From: Hippasteria phrygiana | Taxonomy: Eukaryota; Echinodermata; Asteroidea; Valvatida; Goniasteridae | Direction: 5' to 3' | Length of the DNA: 64,000 nt | Assembly (NCBI GenBank): GCA_037893225.1 | Contig: JAZGUH010000443.1 | Span: 496,001 to 560,000, forward strand | Part shown: piece by piece, positions 54,301 through 62,443 of the stretch | Numbering within the stretch: the first letter of the stretch is position 1 | Layout: each line of letters begins with the position of its first letter | The notes under the pieces: generated by a model | Seen by the model: the letters and a program-made list of their open reading frames with translations, nothing else | The model's database searches: none | What the model was told of the DNA's origin: nothing | Program-made: the position numbers and the translations under genes

Positions 54301-56227
54301 GACGAATGCTTTTTCCCACCTCAAAGGTATATGCGCCCCTTTAAGCACCGGTTGGGGTCATTCTCGTAACAGTCTCAAGTTCCGCTCTGGTAAATTTCCT
54401 GCGATCACTAAAAACAAATTATTTCGCTTGAAATGTAGATGAGATCCGACAGGGAACTGACTAGATCGCCGATGCAGTGGTCTCCTGACGTCCATGCTGG
54501 TTTTACCGATTTGTCATCTAAACCCTGGGTACCAGTTGGTGTAAATGCCAGCAGAATAAATGTAGAGGTAGGCTTGCACCACTGATCTCCATGTATAAAA
54601 AATGTGTCAATGTGTTTGCATGACTGGCTGTTAACAAAGGAACAGTCAACATCTCTATTTGTTTGGAGCCAACGGCGGATCGGGGGGCGGGGGGGGGGGG
54701 AGGGGGGAGGGGAAAGGGAAAAGGGAAAAGGGAAAAGGGAAAAGGGAAGGGGAAAGGGAAAGGGAAAGGGGGGGGGGCAAAGGGGAGCCATTCCCCCCCC
54801 CCCCCCCAAAAAAAAAAATACCAAACAAAACCACAACAAAACCATTTATTAATTTTGTTTTTAACTAATGTCGCAAAAAGCAGCCACTGCGTACACCCAC
54901 ATACAAAATAAAACAAAGTAAAAGAAAGGTTCGCAAAAACCCTCCGTTTTATCTGTGATTTGTGCACGTTTTTTGTTGACCCCTTTTTCGGTGAAATTGT
55001 TTTTTTGGGCCTCCCCCCAAACAAATTGTGTTCTGGATCCGCCCTTGTTTGGAGACAGTTGTGCCAACTGACGTCAGACTTCGGTACTCTATTTACCACT
55101 CTTGGGAAAATTGCCGCCTAGTCTAGCGCCTGCTTACGTCATGCTTGTACTGTTCTTGTTTTACGTACCGGTACGTTCGCGCATCGTTGAAAGAGGGCGG
55201 ACGGTGTCGTCAATTTGAACGGCTAATGATCTTTCGAGATTTGTATACATGGAGATCAGTGGCTTGCACTGGTACGGCAGACATTGGTTGCTATGTCTCT
55301 ATGGGCGTGCGTAGTAAGTCTTCATATTCTAAAACAGTCCGGGAATCGCTGGGTTGGTTTGACTTTGAGAACGGGTGGGTGCATTTGTCCTAAGTGGCTA
55401 CTATATTTTAAAACTTACCAATGAAAACTTCCACCCAGAAGAAAATGTCTCGAAAGGGGAGGGTTGCAAGCTGTAAATCATGTTTCCATGCGATTTTTGG
55501 TCCAAGTTCCACACTTTCTGGGACGAGGTATACTGTACACCAGTGGAAGGAAAAACGAATACTGTCTGGCTTGTTGGTGGGATTTGAATAGAAAGCTATC
55601 GCCTGGTTTGTTTACAATGTATACATGTAGTTGGGGGTAAAGAGAAATCGCGTGCACATAAATACATGTGAAGTCATACTCCCGCATATTATAACAACCA
55701 AGAAAACATTGTATTTTGACAGTTTATTGACCTTTTAGTATGCTGTACTACTAACTGCAGGTTGCAAGTTAATTTTGTTCATCGTTTTAATGAGTGAAGC
55801 CCTTTTTACCATTCTGTTTATGTAGCTTCAGATGCAAGACAGCGATTCTCCCCTTGCTTTCATCGAGCGAACAATCCAATTTCGACGAAACAACTCGGAG
55901 CTATTCGGAATCGACAGTCCCGAGTCGTTTCGACTCCAGGACACCTACAATGAAGTCTTCACATTCACGAGGGTGGGGACTGGCAAAAAATCCCACACGG
56001 CGGTGTTTGCTGCCATCAACGTCGCTAAATACGTAATCACCGAGGATTTCGAGGTCCAGAAAGAACGAATTCCCAGCACCGGTACCGTCGTGTTGGCAAC
56101 CGATACGAGTCGAGTAGGGGAATCGATTACTTTTTCGAGACTTTTACTTCGATCAGGGGAGGCCATCTTAGTTCAGTATGACCCACTGCCCAAGCCCGAT
56201 GTCTTTAGTGAACCTTATGAAGAATAG
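41775..56227 (+). CDS. SLC3-type amino-acid transporter heavy chain (rBAT/4F2hc-like), ten exons
   Basis: SLC3 proteins are type II membrane glycoproteins with an amylase-fold ectodomain. They bind an SLC7 light chain by a disulfide and take it to the plasma membrane. Ten exons join in phase: 41775-42186, 45182-45361, 46548-46693, 48622-48747, 49970-50125, 51268-51359, 51974-52175, 53045-53224, 54439-54567, 55832-56227, giving about 672 residues (rBAT is about 685). A membrane helix spans residues 73-95, and Cys102 follows it where the light-chain disulfide is expected. The ectodomain opens YQIVPASFQDSDGDGYGDIQ and includes FIPNHTSEQHPWF, SPLIYYGDEIGM and SPMQWSPDVHAGFT. The usual catalytic nucleophile box is replaced (GVDGFYMRHTN), so it is not expected to be an active glucosidase. 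The start has a good context (AAGATGG). Confidence 0.94.
43555..43701. mobile_element. MITE of the TCAAGTCGTTAGAC family, copy 2
   Basis: It starts GTCAAGTCGTTAGACCGG and ends GTCTAAAACGACTTGTC, inverted termini. It shares its interior with 22476-22612 in the opposite orientation. Confidence 0.75.
44703..44800. repeat. 22-bp tandem repeat with one inverted copy
   Basis: Three units of about CCCATACCATGTTCCAACTTA (44708-44775) are followed by the inverse, GGGGTAAGTTGGAACACATG. Single GTTGGAA/TTCCAAC words also occur at 43988-44033 and 44933-44945. Confidence 0.8.
45182..45361 (+). CDS. SLC3-like exon 2
   Basis: It encodes IITRLDYLVYLGVDNIWLGP and a DLTAVDGVYGTMQDFEELV segment, the first beta-alpha units of the barrel. 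Phase 1 on both sides. The donor is A|GTATGT. Confidence 0.93.
46323..46378. repeat. Short inverted repeat GGGGACCTTT, copy 1
   Basis: GGGGACCTTTCTCA at the left faces AAAGGTCCCC at the right. A second copy with the same layout is at 48470-48520. Confidence 0.7.
46548..46693 (+). CDS. SLC3-like exon 3
   Basis: It contains MRLVLEFIPNHTSEQHPWF, the conserved PNH block of amylase folds, then DYYIWADGTDGGPPQYT. The CTTACAG acceptor and ACG|GTATAG donor leave phase 0. Confidence 0.93.
46694..48621. repeat. SLC3-like intron 3: unclassified retroelement-like tract and MITE
   Basis: Positions 46930-47760 are more GC-rich than their surroundings and end in GTTCATTTGATTTGATTTGA (47781-47800), a short tandem tail like the 3' end of a non-LTR element. 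Frames there show no recognised domain. At 48268-48475 lies a repeat related, inverted, to 60188-60425, with a run of about 21 G. Confidence 0.5.
48622..48747 (+). CDS. SLC3-like exon 4
   Basis: It encodes GWSWDSTRRQWYLYSFMKEE then PDLKYRNPAVVSDVK, the block that in rBAT reads as the FMKEQPDL region. Phase 0 on both sides. Confidence 0.93.
48748..49969. repeat. SLC3-like intron 4 with repeats
   Basis: A G run (48908-48932) faces a short C run. 49102-49204 matches 27184-27282 inverted. No exon. Confidence 0.6.
49749..49879. mobile_element. MITE of the GTACCGAAGT family, copy 2, TA duplication
   Basis: GAGTACCGAAGTGATGACGT at the left and ACGTCAGACTTCGGTACTC at the right are inverted, with TA outside each end. 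An internal GGAACCAGTTGCCGCGG is tandemly doubled. Confidence 0.85.
49970..50125 (+). CDS. SLC3-like exon 5, altered nucleophile box
   Basis: ALKFWLEMGVDGFYMRHTNR aligns with the GVDGFRxD box of active alpha-glucosidases. The Arg and nucleophilic Asp positions are Tyr and Arg here. A Gly/Ser-rich insert (EQGGGATSSEGSN) follows. Confidence 0.93.
51268..51359 (+). CDS. SLC3-like exon 6
   Basis: A short helical exon (MDILDVISGWRHLLDQYE) between a TTTTCAG acceptor and an AA|GTAAGC donor. It ends in phase 2, which the next exon matches. Confidence 0.88.
51460..51535 (+). repeat. Possible tRNA-derived SINE fragment
   Basis: GTGGGTTCGAGTCCGACCC is a good RNA polymerase III box B. A box A is not clear. 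It lies in SLC3-like intron 6. Confidence 0.4.
51890..51912 (+). repeat. (GAT)n microsatellite
   Basis: Seven or so GAT triplets occur in SLC3-like intron 6. Confidence 0.9.
51974..52175 (+). CDS. SLC3-like exon 7
   Basis: It opens LLVIDTGSD, the place of the catalytic Glu strand in active enzymes, which here has Asp in a different context. It continues RADFPVNFLFLGMA and ends VDSSRHWA. Confidence 0.92.
53045..53224 (+). CDS. SLC3-like exon 8
   Basis: VGLPDVRRAASRFGERFARA replaces the usual NHD motif with LPD, retaining only the last Asp. LPGSPLIYYGDEIGMADG is the strongly conserved block at the end of the barrel. Confidence 0.94.
53899..54246. mobile_element. MITE with CATAGGCGTAGC ends and target duplication
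   Basis: CATAGGCGTAGCAAGG at the left and GGCTACACCTATG at the right are inverted. TCGTAA is directly repeated at 53893-53898 and 54247-54252. Inside are G runs and three imperfect GGGGGCACAG units. It inserted 190 bp upstream of SLC3-like exon 9. Confidence 0.85.
54439..54567 (+). CDS. SLC3-like exon 9
   Basis: An AAATGTAG acceptor and GAG|GTAGGC donor frame 129 bp encoding SPMQWSPDVHAGFT and KPWVPVGVNASRINVE. These are the PMQWD and PWxPV blocks that link barrel and C-terminal domain in this family. The exon lies close behind a MITE (53899-54246) and is easily missed. Confidence 0.9.
54605..55095. repeat. Nested MITEs: GTACCGAAGT family interrupted by GGCGGATCC family
   Basis: The outer pieces (54613-54668 and 55040-55090) match the interior and right end of the MITE at 19493-19645. 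Between them 54670-55045 has GGCGGATC and GGATCCGCCC ends, a long GGGAAA-rich tract and C and A runs. The inner element therefore jumped into the outer one. Confidence 0.7.
55096..55825. other. End of SLC3-like intron 9
   Basis: It contains a repeat related to 17728-17830 (TAGCGCCTGCTTACGTCA). No exon is seen. Confidence 0.5.
55832..56227 (+). CDS. SLC3-like exon 10, C-terminal beta domain
   Basis: It encodes LAFIERTIQFRRNNSELFG, then a beta-rich region with HTAVFAAINVAKYV and a final SEPYEE before TAG. An alternative acceptor six bases upstream (55825) would add two residues. An AATAAA at about 56483 probably ends the transcript. Confidence 0.93.
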   Translation: MQDSDSPLAFIERTIQFRRNNSELFGIDSPESFRLQDTYNEVFTFTRVGTGKKSHTAVFAAINVAKYVITEDFEVQKERIPSTGTVVLATDTSRVGESITFSRLLLRSGEAILVQYDPLPKPDVFSEPYEE

Positions 56228-56610
56228 GACAGTATTCTAGAAAATCATGTCCGATAATTATGTCTTAGCAATCTAACGGCTAATCTTATCCTGCGGGTGC
56301 ATAGGGCGGACCTTGGTAGTGTTTTTAATTTGCTTGAAAATCAGCACTGGAAATAATGACTGAACAGGAGGAAATGGGTCCCTGCCATTAGCCGTAGCAC
56401 GGGATTAATGTTTGACATTGAAATTATGTAAATATTGAGGGCCTATACACTCGCATAATTATAAAGTAAGGAGTGTTACGGAAATAAAACGGATTTACTT
56501 GTTGAAATTAGTGGCACTGCGTTTCCGTATGTCAAAAAGACTCATTTTAGAAGTCAAACGACTCCACTAACGAGTCTTAGTGACTCCATTAAGAATTAAG
56601 TGTGCCATAC

Positions 56611-56670
56611 AAAAGGTTTACCCAAATCAAAAAGCGCCCTCCTATTGTGTCCGCCATACCTCTAAAAGGC
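56611..56670. repeat. Solitary right end of the 27742-27983 MITE family
   Basis: TACCCAAATCAAAAAGCGCC through CATACCTCTAAAAGGCTA matches the right arm of that MITE. No left arm is present. Confidence 0.75.
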
Positions 56671-56675
56671 TATTG

Positions 56676-58870
56676 GGCTAAACGTGGTCAGCGAGCAGAG
56701 ACACCGTAAATCACTTGGTGTTAAAATGAGTCTTGCAGGGATATTTGTTTTTCAATATGTTTGGGGATTTCGTATACGTTTTCCCGTAGACTCTTTCTAC
56801 TCTGAAACGCTCTCCTGAAGAGAGCCAGACCAACCCGGAAGGTTACCATGGCTACTCCTATAGCCACTGCTACTCCTGGTGTCACTATTGGAACATAGCC
56901 TTCATCGGGAGGTAGAAGTTGAGCTCAAAGGCCCTCGCAATTTTAATCCAGCAGCCTCGCGAACTCATTTAAACGGCCTCGCAATTTCACTCCAGCGAAT
57001 TTCGAGAGAAAAAGAATACTCGCATTCTCGCTCGAGTGCATGTCCAGGGTTAATGAAAACCTCCACTTGTGAGAAACTTACTTTCTAAAGTCGTACATTT
57101 GTTGGCACTAAAGTGGGGTTTTCGAAACTCGAGATTGTGCTAGGTTATTTGTATGGAGATTTTTCCTTTAATTGTTTTCATGATTTGAGGCAAGAAAGCG
57201 TTGAACGAAAGGTAGAAGTAGAGTTCGGGAGTCGCTCCCAATGTCACCTGAGCGAATTTCGTGGTAAAATTAATAGTAGCTTTCAGAAGCTAGAGATTGT
57301 TTTCAGATAGCCGTCATGAGCCCATCCTTCAGTTATTTTAGTATCACTATTGGAACATAGCCTTGATCGGGAGGTAGAAGTAGAGCTCGAGGGCCCTCGC
57401 AATTTCCGCCCAGCACCCTAGGAATCTCACTCGAGTGGCCTAGCAATACCTCCAGAGAATTTCGAGGGTTAATGAAAACTTTCACTTGTGAGAAACTTAC
57501 TTTTTAAAGTCGTACCTTTGTTGGCACAGAAGGGGTTTTGGAAACTCGAGATTGTGCTAGGTTATATGGATGGAGTTTTTTCCTTCAATTGTTTTCAATA
57601 TCTGAGGGATGAAAGGGTTGAAGGGAGGTAGAAGTAGAGTTCGGGAGGCGCTCCCAATGTCACCTGAGCGAATTTCGTGGTAAAATTAATAGTAGCTTTC
57701 AGAACCTAGAGATTGTTTTCAGATATCTGTTATGAGCCGCTCCTTCAGATATTTTAGTATCACTATTGGAACATATAGCCTTGATCGGGAGGTAGAAGTA
57801 GAGCTCAAAGGGCCCTCGCAATTTCAATCTAGCACCCCTCGCAATCTCACTCGAGCGGCCTCGCAATTTCACTCCAGCGAATTTTGAGGGGAAAAGAATA
57901 CTCGCGGCGCTCGAGTGCGTGTCGTGGGTTAATGAAAACCCCCACTTGTGAGAAACTTTCTAAAGTGGTAGATTTGTTGGCACTAAAGGGGTTTTCGATA
58001 CTCGAGATTGTGCTAGGTTATAGAAATGGAGTGTTTTCCTGCAATTGTTTTCAATATCTGAGGCAAGAAAGCGTCGAGTGGATCTGGAAGAACTAGACGT
58101 CGCGTGGCGCTTGCAATTTCACTCGAGAAGCTTCGCAATCTTACTCGATCGAGCACCCTCGCAATGTCACTCGACCGAATTTCGTGGCAAAACTAACAGT
58201 TGGTGTACGAACCTAGGTATGGAGTTTTTTCTTAAATAATTTTCAATATCTGAGGGAAGAAAGCGTTGAACTGGAGTTCCCGAGGCGCAAAGCACTGAAT
58301 GCAGTAGGCCTACCTTGGCGAAATCAGCAGTACTGCAAACATTGCCACCTGTTTAATTAGAATGACCTCCGTTAACCCTTTCAGTATTGTTTATTGGCCT
58401 ATCTTCCCTCACTACCACATTCTTTGTTTAGTCAAATATAAAACCACTTTCACAGAAAAAGCAGCTGACTGCTTGTTGAATAGTTGTATTTTCAACCAAA
58501 GATTTCACCCTCAAGAATTGATTGAAAAGAAAAATGTGTTGTGTAAAGTTTGTTCCATGAAGATTTCTCTTTCATATGGTGTAAAAATGAGTCATAACTG
58601 CTAAAATAGCCAAGTTATGGCTGTTTTCTCTTCTGGCCCACTTTATCAAACAGGAAACAAATGGCACTCCACACACATAACTGTACACACAAACTTCGAA
58701 TACAGTTTTCTCAAAATATTGTAATGGTGACACATGAATTTGATGTAAGAACCAAGGGATCGTTCTGTGATATTCACTCTGCGCATGCGCCTCTTCTATT
58801 ATTGCACAATGACAATTAATGTAACCATGGGCTAAACGTGGTCAGCGGGCAGAGACACCGTAAATCAGTC
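56676..58870. repeat. Region bounded by direct repeats and holding a 3-unit tandem repeat
   Basis: GGGCTAAACGTGGTCAGCG and GCAGAGACACCGTAAATCA occur at both 56675-56720 and 58829-58868. Between them, units starting CACTATTGGAACATA (56882, 57348, 57762) repeat every 413-466 bp, each holding TAGAAGT, CCCTCGCAATTTC and GAGATTGTGCTAGG words. No ORF with a motif. Confidence 0.8.
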
Positions 58871-59269
58871 TTCAAAAGAGTGAAAGACCGTTTCGATTAT
58901 TGAAAGCGAGACCATTTCGAATATTGATATCGAAACGAGCGTTTTGGAAGGACGTGTATTGATAAAATTTTAGCGAAAAGTACAGCATTTTAGACGGAAA
59001 TACAGGGTGAAAAAAAAAAAAACACGAGACCGAGATATTATTGCTAATTGTAACAGAAGTAGGGCACATGTGAGTCAAAGGGAGATATCCTCTGTTAGGG
59101 TTAAATCTCCATCTGATCATGTCATTACATTCACGGTTTACTGAGCAGTGACCAATTTTATGAAAGGGTCTATTTAGGGAATTGCGCCACTTTTCAATTG
59201 TGGTTTTTGTGGTGTCATTTGTCACAGAGTGAAAGGCTATGGTTGTCAATCAAGCAGTGTTATTTACAT

Positions 59270-59690
59270 AATTAAACATGCCTCTCAACATGTCCTCCGT
59301 TTTCCCCCGACACAAATCTGAGCACGGCGTCGCATGCCCATCACTGCCGAGCGAATCACACCAGGTTGCCCGCGTAGAATGTCGAATTCTCGTACAATCC
59401 GCTCCCTCAAGTCTTGAATATCCTGTGGTGGCGTAACAAAGACCTTGTCTTTTAAATAACCCCAGAGAATGAAATCGCATGGGGTTAGATCCGGGCAATG
59501 ATTCTATCTCCAAACAGTTCCGCCAATCGCTCTCGTACGATGATGCGGCGATGAGCAGGTGCCCCGTCTTGGGCCCACCATAACCGACGAAAAATGCTGG
59601 TACTTGCGAACATTGCGCCAAATTGTTCCCTTAGCTGGAAGAGGACGTTCTAGAAAGTTTTCAGCAAAAGCATCTTGGTGCCTGCATGAT
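59270..59690 (-). pseudogene. Mariner-like transposase, internally deleted
   Basis: Reading leftward on the minus strand, an N-terminal piece (FLERPLPAKGTIWRNVRKYQ) runs into QDGAPAHRRIIVRERLAELF, the second catalytic Asp box. After a frameshift there is PCDFILWG-like and DKVFVTPPQDIQDLRERIVR sequence, typical of the transposase C-terminus. The first catalytic Asp region is missing and at least two frameshifts occur. Relation to the Tc1 copy at 25448 is distant. Confidence 0.75.
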
Positions 59691-60114
59691 TATGGTGTAG
59701 ACCGAGAACAGGGAACAAATGAAAGAATGAAAAAAGAGAACAAAGTTCTCGATTCCCAAGCTGTCCTCAGTTGTAAAGCGTGTACAAAATCAATGAGGGT
59801 TAAACAACCCCCCCCCCCCCCCCCCCCCAAACAAAAAATAAAATAAGAAAAAAAGACAATGCGACATCCTTGGTATACACATGATGAATAGCGTGTGTGT
59901 GGATGACGCCCTCAAAATCATGTCAGCGACAATCTGAAAACGACGAAAAAAACAAAATAAAGAAGCCCTGAGCATATAGCAGGCCTAAAATAATGTCAAA
60001 TAAGCTGCGCCCTCAGCGTCAATAGACACTCAGCTTTCAAATTACTTTTCAAATTTAACAATGTTTTTAGGAACTAGTTAACTAGTTTTAAAACCCTATG
60101 CATTCTAACGACAG

Positions 60115-60701
60115 CAACTGACGATCCTGCGACTCGCCGGTGTGCCTTAATAGTGGAACTTGCATCAATGACGGGTATCCTACAGACATGGGCGGCGATC
60201 ACGGGGGGTCATGTCCCCCCCCCCCAATATTTGTTGGGGAGGGGGCGGCTATGGCAGTGTCCCCCCCCCCCCCCCCCTCAATCATTTCCCTATGGTCATA
60301 TACATTTTATGGGTCATTGGCTTTAACATGCACCGGAATGCACCTGCATACACAAAGATCAGCACACATTTTCAAAAATTTCCCAGGATACACAAGAGAC
60401 ACCGAGTATATGCATAATAATTGACCTATCGCGGTCGAATTGCGTCAACGCAGCTTGTGAATTATTGTCTAATCACATCAATTATAATTCCACGTGGAAC
60501 GCGCAAAATCTGAGACAAACAAAAATTACCACACAAAATTCCCATAGGGTTGTCTAAGGGGCGTGGTTAACTCGTAAACGGCGATAGGTCAATTATTGTT
60601 GCTTGTGCGCTTTTTCCTTCGTCCCCCTTGACGCGAAATCGCCGCCGCTGACTACAAATGCAGCTGTGAAAAAGGTTACAATGGCTTCAACTGTGAATTT
60701 G
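60115..60701 (+). pseudogene. EGF-like exon disrupted by nested MITEs
   Basis: After a GACAG acceptor the first half (to 60187) encodes CDSPVCLNSGTCINDGYP, and the second half (60653-60701) encodes DYKCSCEKGYNGFNCE before a G|GTAAGT donor. Together these give six EGF cysteines. A 462-bp MITE (60188-60649) with a GAC duplication separates them. One base also appears to be missing near 60126 (GATCC then TGC; the exon at 17368 has GATCCCTGT), putting the first half out of phase with its acceptor. The exon is probably dead, unless the insert is removed as an intron. Confidence 0.75.
60188..60649. mobile_element. MITE inserted in an EGF exon, itself carrying a second MITE
   Basis: The left end GGGCGGCGATCACG and right end CGCGAAATCGCCGCC are inverted, and GAC is repeated at 60185-60187 and 60650-60652. 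The inner element at 60416-60597 has AATAATTGACCTATCGC and its inverse at its ends. The left part (60200-60415) is related to 48268-48475 and carries C runs. Confidence 0.75.
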
Positions 60702-60838
60702 GTAAGTCAGCACAACAGTGTGTTGTAGCTGTAGTTTTACAAGATGGTCAAGAAGAGCGCTCAAACTCTAATTAAGGATTCCCATCAACAGTATGCGCCA
60801 CGTACGCACTGTGGTCTAATGTAAACTGCACTCCAACG
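60702..60838. other. Short intron-like spacer
   Basis: No feature beyond the donor at 60702. Confidence 0.4.
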
Positions 60839-61275
60839 AAAAAAGGAAACCATAACTCAAACCCAACCTAACCTTAAACCCCAAACCCAAACCCAAACCC
60901 TACCCATAACCCTAAACCAACCTCAACCCCAACCCCAAACCCAACCTCAACCCCAAGCCAAAACCCAACCCCAAACCCAACCCCAACCTCAAACCCGACC
61001 CAAACCCAAACACAACCCCAAACCGAACCTCAACGCCAACCTCAACCTCAACCCCAACCCAAACACAAACACAACCCCAAACCCCAAACACAAACTCAAA
61101 CCTAAACTAAACCAAAACCAAAACCAAAAAGAAACCGAAACCAAACCAAAATCAAAAACCAAACCAAGCCAAAACCGACACCAATTATATCAAAACCAAA
61201 ACAAACCCAAAATATGCAAAACCAAAACCAAAACCAATACCAGAACTAAAATTCAAACTTAACCAAACCCAGAGC
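60839..61275 (+). repeat. Degenerate (CCCAAA/CCAAAA)n tract
   Basis: The plus strand is almost free of G and T for over 400 bp, with units drifting from AACCCCA and CCCAAA to CCAAAA. It resembles degenerate telomere-like minisatellite sequence but lacks long exact TTAGGG/CCCTAA arrays. Confidence 0.85.
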
Positions 61276-61474
61276 CTAAAAATATGATAATTTCAACATT
61301 ATCGATCATCAACTCCGAATGTTCGCAGAAAATTTCTCAACATTCCACCTCATTTATAAATGCCTGACTCTTCCACGTTTCCTATTGGTCTAGAGCCGGT
61401 CGCAGTTAAAAACCCTCTTTAGGGAGATGCACGTCAATATTCATTTAAATAACAATTCTGGCTTTTGCATGCAG

Positions 61475-61584
61475 ACACGTACACGTGCCTAAAGAGCCCC
61501 GCAAATGGTGGGACTTGCAAATCAGTACTCGAAGATATTTACATCTGTCATTGCCCAGATGGTTCCTATGGAAAGAGCTGCTAA
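61475..61584 (+). CDS. Terminal EGF-like exon with stop codon
   Basis: A TGCATGCAG acceptor precedes TYTCLKSPANGGTC, ICHC and PDGSYGKSC, directly followed by TAA (61582-61584). The domain has five of six cysteines: the Cys normally found between SP and the NGGTC turn is missing, as if one codon had been lost. The entering phase is 1, as for the other EGF exons. An AATAAA at 61647-61652 is a good polyadenylation signal. This is probably the 3' end of an extracellular EGF-protein gene. Confidence 0.82.
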
Positions 61585-61646
61585 GAGCAGATGATATTTA
61601 AGACATTTGTGCTTTTATTTTGTAATAATTTCCCTTAATTGGATTT

Positions 61647-61652
61647 AATAAA
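61647..61652 (+). promoter_or_regulatory. Polyadenylation signal AATAAA of the EGF-exon gene
   Basis: The hexamer lies 63 bp after the stop codon at 61582-61584, a typical distance. Confidence 0.65.
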
Positions 61653-62001
61653 TGAAACAGGGTTTAATTGAAACAAATCGACCAGCTAGTTCTGTATGAT
61701 TGAGTATGATTCTCAATATTTTGTACTAAAGTTGAAATGTTAAGGAAGTAGTTTAAAATTAAACTGCACGTAGCATGTTGTTTCCAAGTTTACACCGAGT
61801 ACAGACATGTGGTGACCACTTGCATAAGCCGCTGCCGTATGGTAATTCCGGAATGGCTTTGTCATAATTGTCAAGCTTGACATTTAAAAAAGAGAAATAA
61901 ATTATTAATATGCCATTTTTAGCCGCGTCGCATCGCAGACGGGGCTCTATAAGCGCTTGGCGTTGTTCTTCTTCCCACTGTGCCAAATTTGTTTTCGCAA
62001 C

Positions 62002-62343
62002 ACGGCTCAGCTGCAGTCACACGGCTCAGCTGCAGTCACACGGCTCAGCTGCAGTCACACGGCTCAGCTGCAGTCACACGGCTCAGCTGCAGTCACACGG
62101 CTCAGCTGCAGTCACACGGCTCAGCTGCAGTCACACGGCTCAGCTGCAGTCACACGGCTCAGCTGCAGTCACACGGCTCAGCTGCAGTCACACGGCTCAG
62201 CTGCAGTCACACGGCTCAGCTGCAGTCACACGGCTCAGCTGCAGTCACACGGCTCAGCTGCAGTCACACGGCTCAGCTGCAGTCACACGGCTCAGCTGCA
62301 GTCACACGGCTCAGCTGCAGTCACACGGCTCAGCTGCAGTCAC
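62002..62343. repeat. Minisatellite, 18 perfect copies of a 19-bp unit
   Basis: The unit ACGGCTCAGCTGCAGTCAC occurs exactly 18 times (342 bp). All three frames stay open, giving long but artefactual ORFs. The core CAGCTGCAG is partly palindromic. Confidence 0.96.
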
Positions 62344-62372
62344 ACTTCTCAGCTAGGCCTTTTAATAGTCAC

Positions 62373-62443
62373 ATGACAGTTTTCCTTGACGAAACTCTCA
62401 CACACGCAAAGTCTATGAGACTGCAGGCTGTACTGTGCATATG
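62373..62443 (+). repeat. Dispersed repeat, copy 2
   Basis: It matches 38405-38478 (GACAGTTTTCCTTGACGAAA, GCAGGCTGTACTGTGCA). It begins 30 bp after the 19-bp minisatellite. Confidence 0.8.

Noticed and set aside
54604..54911. Gly/Lys/Glu-rich or Pro-rich ORFs on both strands
   Set aside because: They are translations of the GGGAAA tract and the poly(C) run inside a MITE.
60839..61275. True telomere or chromosome end
   Set aside because: There are no exact telomeric arrays, and gene sequence continues on both sides.
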